From a virus: DNA of 26,841 nucleotides. Every line of letters starts with the position of its first letter. Position 1 is the stretch's first letter. A program made the position numbers and the translations under genes. Shown here one piece after another: positions 22,968 through 26,841 of the stretch. The DNA lies in IMG/VR virus record IMGVR_UViG_3300049489_000397, positions 1-26,841 of that record. One strand, written 5' to 3'. The notes beneath the pieces were generated by a model. The model saw nothing but the letters and a program-made list of their open reading frames with translations. It ran no database searches and was not told the origin of the DNA.

Positions 22968-23579
22968 CTAATCTGGAATGACCACGGTGTTGTCTATCTG
23001 ACCAACCTGCTCAATCTCAGCAGCCGTTTGCGTGGTTTCAATAATAAATTCTGAGCGTTCTCTTATTGCTTTGCAAGTAACAACTAGGTTCAAAGTCACA
23101 CGCCATTCATCCCTCTGAGCCCGAACTTCAGAGTCTTGGAACGTATGGCCAACATAAAGGTAGTCACAGAGCTGATTGAAATACTCCTCCATGGGCAAAA
23201 CAAGCCCCATTGGACTGATTTTCGGATTTAACGCATTGAACAATGAGTCGAAAACATCGTCCCGCTCCTCTTTGTTTCTGGCCCATAGATCGAGCTGTAA
23301 ATTGAAGTCGTAGATCCCGACCACCCACCGCACCTTGGCCTTGGAATTGGTGATCTGCGAATCCTCAATCGGCTGCACATAAGGCATCAGTGGCCGAAAC
23401 TGAGCATCACTCGAAGCAAACACGCTCACTGAAGGCATGTCGATCTTTTGAGTGCTTGCGGGAAATTCATCGAATGCTTGCTTAAGCCCCTGCACATTGG
23501 CCTTCAAATACGCAGCAAGCACCTTCGGCACGATCTCCGTTATGCTTTCATTTGCCGAAGTGCTATCGGACACGCTCAA
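22968..23579 (-). CDS. Tail terminator/completion-like protein (203 aa)
   Basis: This protein lies just before the sheath gene and after the HK97 gp10-like gene, the usual site for tail terminators. The middle shows VRWVVGIYDFNLQLDLWARN (about 84-103) followed by a helix (EERDDVFDSLFNALN), and the C-terminal part SEVRAQRDEWRVTLNLVVTC. A strand-helix-strand layout with a 'D-x-W-x-x-x-x-x-x-R-D-x-x' helix is typical of terminator proteins that cap the tail at the neck. The first 20 residues are polar. The start overlaps the preceding gene by 17 bp. Family membership is proposed from pattern and position. Confidence 0.78.
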   Translation of the reverse strand: MSVSDSTSANESITEIVPKVLAAYLKANVQGLKQAFDEFPASTQKIDMPSVSVFASSDAQFRPLMPYVQPIEDSQITNSKAKVRWVVGIYDFNLQLDLWARNKEERDDVFDSLFNALNPKISPMGLVLPMEEYFNQLCDYLYVGHTFQDSEVRAQRDEWRVTLNLVVTCKAIRERSEFIIETTQTAAEIEQVGQIDNTVVIPD

Positions 23580-24024
23580 GCTCCAATCGGATATTCTCCA
23601 CGATCTTCGGAAGCATTTTCTCCAGGATGTTCTTTGGCTTCATCCCCTCTTCCGAGATTTTCTTCTGCACACCCTTGGCCAGAGCCCAAACTTCCGAATC
23701 ATAATCGGGAGGTTGGCTTGGATTCTTGAGCACTCTTTTTGCCCAAGCAAGCAAAGGCGCAATCGGCGGCGTAAAAGGTCTTGCCCCCTTCTCGATGATC
23801 GGTGCGTGAGGCGCATAATTACCCAAGATCGCGCTTTGCTCCGTCATCGAGAAGTCCCAACTTGAGGCGTACTGTCCCGTATCCACAGGGGATGTGGCCA
23901 CAAGGTCCGGCAGTGATTTCATCACGCCACCGGCAACGGCTTGTCGCTGCTCCTCGACTGTGGCTTTGCCAAAAGCTCTTAGCTCCTTGGCAAAGTTTTC
24001 GAGACGTACAACCTTCGTGGACAA
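23563..24024 (-). CDS. HK97 gp10-like neck/tail protein (153 aa)
   Basis: The core TSPVDTGQYASSWDFSM (residues 44-60) followed by ILGNYAPHAPIIEKGARPFT (66-85) and PPIAPLLAWAKRVL is the signature of HK97 gp10 family proteins, which join head and tail at the neck. The start is TTG at 24024, two bases after the TGA of the Gly-rich gene. No better start occurs in frame before the conserved region, since the next Met is residue 35. The C-terminus is a charged helix (ILEKMLPKIVENIRLELERV). It overlaps the terminator-like gene by 17 bp. Confidence 0.85.
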   Translation of the reverse strand: MSTKVVRLENFAKELRAFGKATVEEQRQAVAGGVMKSLPDLVATSPVDTGQYASSWDFSMTEQSAILGNYAPHAPIIEKGARPFTPPIAPLLAWAKRVLKNPSQPPDYDSEVWALAKGVQKKISEEGMKPKNILEKMLPKIVENIRLELERVR

Positions 24025-24025
24025 T

Positions 24026-24220
24026 TCACTTGCCTACTTTGGGCTGAATCGGATCTTTCACCATGCCACCCATGCCGCCGCCATGCGATTTCGGCTCAAT
24101 GCCACGGGGATTGTTGGTCCCGTAGACTTTGCCGCCGTTCATCGCGCCGCCATTACCTTGCGGTCCCACGCCATGGGGATTTGCAACCGGCTTTTTCTCG
24201 AATCCTTTTTGGTTGACCAT
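24026..24220 (-). CDS. Gly-rich small repeat protein (64 aa)
   Basis: The gene has an excellent AAGGAG site 6 bases before its ATG, which directly follows the previous TAA, so it is very likely translated. The product has two imperfect units of about 17 residues: NPHGVGPQGNGGAMNGG (14-30) and NPRGIEPKSHGGGMGGM (37-53). It is basic, has no Cys and is probably disordered. The family is not recognised. Its location among neck genes suggests a minor virion protein. Confidence 0.72.
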   Translation of the reverse strand: MVNQKGFEKKPVANPHGVGPQGNGGAMNGGKVYGTNNPRGIEPKSHGGGMGGMVKDPIQPKVGK

Positions 24221-24652
24221 TTATGTCTCCTTTTCGGTTTCGTCTTGATTGACCTTGCGAATATGAACGTCCCATGTGATGAGCTTTTCCTTCACATGAA
24301 CCGTGCGATAAAAATGCTTGCCCACTTTTATCATTTTCTCTTCCTTGTTGCTCTTCACATCTGTGCGCAAGAGAGCTTCATCTGGAAAGGCATGACGAGA
24401 CACGCCCACCAAGATCAAATCCCCTTGCTTTACCGCACCCGCCTCGCTCACGCGCACATCATGAGAGAAGTCTTTAATCTGCGGCGTGGGTTTAAGTGGT
24501 GTAACCGAGTCCGTAAAAGTGCCGTCTCCGACGCGCTCTCCAGTCCACGTGCGATGGACAATAGAAATATCAGCCAGTGCAGCTCCGATGCTGTCACGCA
24601 CACCAAGAATGCAATCAACGCAATCAGTAAGGCTTTCACGAATCCCCTTCAA
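24221..24652 (-). CDS. Neck/head-completion-like protein (143 aa)
   Basis: The protein starts MKGIRESLTDCVDCILGVRD (a helix), followed by IVHRTWTGERVGDGTFTDS (about 31-49) and beta strands (GDLILVGVSRHAF; KHFYRTVHVKEKLITWDVHI). The pattern of an N-terminal helix, 'T-W-x-G-x-x-x-G-x-G' loop and beta-barrel-like strands suits small head-closure or connector proteins. Its neighbours agree. The start overlaps the upstream stop by ATGA. I cannot name the family, and its function is inferred from context. Confidence 0.75.
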   Translation of the reverse strand: MKGIRESLTDCVDCILGVRDSIGAALADISIVHRTWTGERVGDGTFTDSVTPLKPTPQIKDFSHDVRVSEAGAVKQGDLILVGVSRHAFPDEALLRTDVKSNKEEKMIKVGKHFYRTVHVKEKLITWDVHIRKVNQDETEKET

Positions 24653-25005
24653 TTCACCACTCCGACGTTCACGCCGCCTGATTTCATCATCTCAATGTCC
24701 AAGTGATCTGACATCTCCCGAATCAAACGCTTTCGCTCTGATCTGAGTTTACAGATCTCGTCTTCATTGAGCACAATCCCGTCAACTTCGCTTGCAGAAA
24801 GCCTACAAGCCGCCTCATCAAGCCTGGTGTCGAGCGTCTCCAAACGTGCGAGCAGCCCTTTTACCAGGTTTTCGATGTAGGTGTTGAGCCCGGTCAAGCG
24901 ATCATTGACCACGGAATTGTATTGCGAGGAAGTGGTCACGAGCGTAAGCCCGGACCACCCCAAGTAAAAAATCACACGGTGCTTGTCCTTATCAGACAGG
25001 GCCAT
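24649..25005 (-). CDS. Helical head-tail connector-like protein (118 aa)
   Basis: This helical protein begins MALSDKDKHRVIFYLGWSGL and contains YNSVVNDRLTGLNTYIENLV and a long charged helix with ICKLRSERKRLIREMSDHLD. The 'HRVxFYLGxxGLT ... YNSVVxxRL' start looks like a known phage connector-region family of unknown detail. The ATG follows an AAGGGAAAAC site and overlaps the 50-aa gene by 14 bp. It may act as a head-tail adaptor, as mostly helical proteins encoded after the capsid gene do. This is inferred. Confidence 0.75.
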   Translation of the reverse strand: MALSDKDKHRVIFYLGWSGLTLVTTSSQYNSVVNDRLTGLNTYIENLVKGLLARLETLDTRLDEAACRLSASEVDGIVLNEDEICKLRSERKRLIREMSDHLDIEMMKSGGVNVGVVN

Positions 25006-25144
25006 GTTTTCCCTTCTTCGCCATGGGCTTTGGAGATTCCTCCGCTACCTTAGGCGCTGGTTCCGTTTGTTTTGGCGCTTGCGCGGGAGCAGCTTTTGCT
25101 TGCGCGGCTCTCTCCCGGCTACGCCTGCCCGACATGATTCCCAT
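24992..25144 (-). CDS. Small basic Ala/Pro/Lys-rich protein (50 aa)
   Basis: The ATG at 25144 shares its A with the TAA of the preceding exported-protein gene (TAATG), and the frame ends with TGA at 24994-24992, overlapping the next gene by 14 bp. The product begins MGIMSGRRSRERAAQAKAAP, has a Pro/Ala/Lys-rich middle and ends MAKKGKHGPV. It is strongly basic and probably disordered. A second ATG at codon 4 is possible. Overlap junctions on both sides support it. Its role is unknown; basic disordered peptides near capsid genes can bind DNA or the portal vertex, but that is speculation. Confidence 0.6.
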   Translation of the reverse strand: MGIMSGRRSRERAAQAKAAPAQAPKQTEPAPKVAEESPKPMAKKGKHGPV

Positions 25145-25593
25145 TAGCGCACCGAATATTGCATACAGAGAACAGCGCCGCTCAATGCGACGTTTGTGCC
25201 TGCGTCCGTCTCGTCATAATTCACTGACAACACAGACTGGGATGCAATAGCCTTTTGCGCACTCACCACATTCAGCGGCTCAACAGTGTTTGCGGTAATG
25301 CCGTTTTCATGGGCTGCGCGGGAATCCATCTCGGCCACTACAGTGGAACCCTTCTTCAGCTCCAAGATCACATAGTTTGCGTTGTCCGCAGCTATGGTCC
25401 CGGCGTTGAGCAGGTACACGGCAGATACGTCGATGGCTTTTTCGCTGGCACCGGCCAGCACCACGCCATCAGCGGCCAGCGATCCCAGCGGGATGCACAT
25501 GACATGCGGATTGTTGGCATTGTTCAGCGCCGCTTGCGCGGGCAAGGTCATCATGCAAAACACAAGGCTCAAGAACATCAGAATCATTTTCAT
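25144..25593 (-). CDS. Capsid-adjacent beta protein with Sec signal peptide (149 aa)
   Basis: The ATG at 25593 follows AGGAG with a 9-base gap. The product starts with a signal peptide (MKMILMFLSLVFCMMTLPAQA, cleavage likely after AQA). The mature part has CIPLGSLAADGVVLAGASEK, VYLLNAGTIAADNANYVILE and a strand ending GAVLCMQYSVR. The middle resembles small beta-sandwich decoration or head-fibre proteins of other phages, encoded, as here, right after the capsid gene. Two Cys in the mature chain could form a disulfide. An internal ATG at codon 32 has no ribosome site, so avoiding the signal is unlikely. A virion protein with a Sec signal would be unusual. Confidence 0.82.
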   Translation of the reverse strand: MKMILMFLSLVFCMMTLPAQAALNNANNPHVMCIPLGSLAADGVVLAGASEKAIDVSAVYLLNAGTIAADNANYVILELKKGSTVVAEMDSRAAHENGITANTVEPLNVVSAQKAIASQSVLSVNYDETDAGTNVALSGAVLCMQYSVR

Positions 25594-25633
25594 TTTTCAC
25601 ATCTCCTGAAAAGGTTTTTGAAGGCAAGGCCCA

Positions 25634-25664
25634 GAGGAGGCAAAGCCTCCCCCGGATTTTTCCG
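25634..25664 (-). promoter_or_regulatory. Two adjacent hairpins after the capsid gene
   Basis: Two bases after the capsid stop (minus strand) come CGGA-AAAA-TCCG (25664-25653) and then GGAGGC-TTT-GCCTCC (25650-25636), extended by a G-U and a G-C pair. Neither is followed by a U-run on the transcribed strand, so they are not typical terminators. They could stabilise the 3' end of an abundant capsid mRNA or reduce read-through. On the plus strand the larger stem is followed after a few bases by ATTTTT. Confidence 0.5.
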
Positions 25665-25665
25665 A

Positions 25666-26511
25666 TTACACGAACACCAATTTGGCCGTCTTGTAGTCGT
25701 TGGTCGCAATCTTGGCGTGGAAGCTCTTCACGGCATACCACTGGTTGCCGGTGAAAACCCACTCACGAGCCAGGATGTCGTAATCCGACTCAAGTTCCAT
25801 GTCCTGCTTCAGAATGTAGCCATACGGGTCCATCTTGTGGATGTAGGCCGCGCCCGAAGCCACTTTGTCATTCTCGAACACTCCCATGCCGAGAAGACGA
25901 CCAATGAAACCGGGAACCCGGTACATCGGATCGTTGGCGTCAGCTTTCATGAAGCCGGTGTTGGTGTCATTCATCACATCCAGCATATCCAAGCTATGGA
26001 TTTGGAGAGCGATGGCTTCCGTGTGCAAGTCGCCAAAGGCTTTCACTTTGCCTTCGTTGAGTGAGCGCACGTTCTTACCAGTGATGGTAAGCGTGGGAGC
26101 AATGAAGTTGCCCACTGTGGAAAATTCCGCAAGCAAGTCCGAGTCCACTTTTTCAGCGTGACGACGGCCAATCTGCGAAGTGATTTCCTGAATGATGCGT
26201 TCCGTGCGGGCTGCGGATTTCTTGAACGCTTTCTTCTTGATGCCCACAGCCTTTCCGACTTCTTTCACGGTCGCGCTGAAAGAATCATCAGTCAGGTTGT
26301 CCACCGTCAACGAAGCACTCTCAGCCGGTTCTTCAACCGCGCCGATCTGCTTGAAGTACGGGAAATTGATGCTCTCACCAGGTTCACTGGTCAAAGTATC
26401 ATCACTCATGGCGATTGCGCCAAAAGTCAGTTTGTCACGGAAGAAAGCCGCAATGTGCTCTTTCCACACCTTCGGTTCAAAAACAAAATCTGCTGCTACA
26501 GTTGCTCCCAT
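25666..26511 (-). CDS. Major capsid protein (HK97 fold)
   Basis: This 281-residue protein begins MGATVAADFVFEPKVWKEHI and continues with AFFRDKLTFGAIAMSDDTLT, a region of the P22/N4-like coat subtype (an N-terminal helix, then an extended strand leading to LTSEPGESINFPYFKQIG). The spine-helix region lies at about 97-130 (FKKSAARTERIIQEITSQIG). The P-domain and A-domain follow, ending AVKSFHAKIATNDYKTAKLV. AAGGAG lies 9 bases before the ATG. Scaffold upstream and decoration-like gene downstream give the expected order. No protease cleavage site is obvious. The HK97 fold is inferred from pattern and context. Confidence 0.88.
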   Translation of the reverse strand: MGATVAADFVFEPKVWKEHIAAFFRDKLTFGAIAMSDDTLTSEPGESINFPYFKQIGAVEEPAESASLTVDNLTDDSFSATVKEVGKAVGIKKKAFKKSAARTERIIQEITSQIGRRHAEKVDSDLLAEFSTVGNFIAPTLTITGKNVRSLNEGKVKAFGDLHTEAIALQIHSLDMLDVMNDTNTGFMKADANDPMYRVPGFIGRLLGMGVFENDKVASGAAYIHKMDPYGYILKQDMELESDYDILAREWVFTGNQWYAVKSFHAKIATNDYKTAKLVFV

Positions 26512-26533
26512 TTTCCAATCTCCTTACGAATGG

Positions 26534-26841
26534 TTATTTTTTCTTTTTAGCTGCCTTCTCCTGGAGAACGAGCTTTTCGTAAGTAGCCTTGTCCTTCTGA
26601 TAAAGAGCCGATCTTGCACCGATGCCCATTTCCATGAACTCATCAAGTGTCAGTTCGCCATCTTCCTCATCCGGATCGGGACCATTATCATCCACCGAAG
26701 TGGAGCGGGCTGCGGATTTTGACTTTGCTTGCTTTGCAAGCTGGGTCAGATCCTCGTCCGAGAGTTCTTCGTCTTCTTTGAGAGTGGCAAGTTTCTTACC
26801 CACCAAAAACTCAAAGTATTCGTAGTCCTCTTTTTTGATCC
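26534..26841 (-). CDS. C-terminal part of a scaffold-like acidic protein (partial, right edge)
   Basis: The frame is open to the right edge and stops with TAA at 26536-26534, so the start is not seen; a GTG at 26806 lies inside the frame but no Shine-Dalgarno site precedes it. The visible part reads IKKEDYEYFEFLVGKKLATL, then has a helical region (ELSDEDLTQLAKQAKSKSAA), an acidic stretch (DDNGPDPDEEDGELTLDEF) and a Lys-rich end (LQEKAAKKKK). Scaffold proteins upstream of capsid genes are similarly helical and acidic with a basic C-terminal helix that contacts the capsid. That is the best guess here. Confidence 0.75.
   Translation of the reverse strand, partial: IKKEDYEYFEFLVGKKLATLKEDEELSDEDLTQLAKQAKSKSAARSTSVDDNGPDPDEEDGELTLDEFMEMGIGARSALYQKDKATYEKLVLQEKAAKKKK

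Noticed and set aside
25255-26064. A 269-residue + strand open frame across the capsid region
   Set aside because: It is antisense to the major capsid and capsid-adjacent genes and spans their junction; the composition (many His/Gly/Val) reflects the reverse of those genes.

Overview
The window is part of the genome of a tailed phage with a contractile tail (myovirus morphotype), or of a prophage of that type. Evidence for this is a tail sheath, a tail tube, a tape measure, a frameshifted tail-assembly chaperone and a complete P2/Mu/T4-like baseplate set (gpD-like hub, gpV-like spike, gp25, gpJ, gpI). Base composition looks close to 50% GC by eye (not computed). Shine-Dalgarno sites (AGGAG/GGAGG), Sec signal peptides and spanin-like lysis genes point to a Gram-negative host. 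The style of the exported proteins would suit Bdellovibrionota, but that is only an impression.

Left arm (1-2770, + strand): a compact early/replication run. It holds the end of a possible ribbon-helix-helix protein, a 67-aa acidic protein, a family A DNA polymerase with 3'-5' exonuclease but no 5' nuclease, two very small single-TM proteins, and a VRR-NUC nuclease. Nearly every junction is an ATGA-type or short overlap, so this is one translationally coupled operon. The last gene overlaps the structural operon tail-to-tail by 18 bp.

Main part (2753-26841, - strand): one late operon, read right to left. From the right edge come the C-terminus of a scaffold-like protein, the major capsid protein, a capsid-adjacent protein with a signal peptide, several neck/connector genes (one Gly-rich), and a tail-terminator-like protein. 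Then come sheath, tube, the chaperone with a GGGAAAC slippery site, tape measure, a LysM tail-end protein, a small CWC protein, hub, spike, a 69-aa protein, gp25, gpJ and gpI. After the baseplate come a fibre, a 655-aa Cys-rich exported protein, a 149-aa protein and a lysis cluster (TM/coiled-coil protein, M15 endolysin, small TM proteins, and an overlapping pair resembling spanins). The left end holds fibre/adhesin proteins, a predicted permuted papain-fold hydrolase and a baseplate-upper-protein-like gene.

No promoter for either operon is visible; both probably lie outside the window. Terminase, portal and protease are expected beyond the right edge. No tRNA, IS element, CRISPR array or attachment site was seen, and no gene-free stretch exceeds about 80 bp. 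The observations most worth a second look are the in-phase -1 frameshift signal, three proteins with Sec signals encoded on the virion operon, and the unusual overlapping lysis genes.
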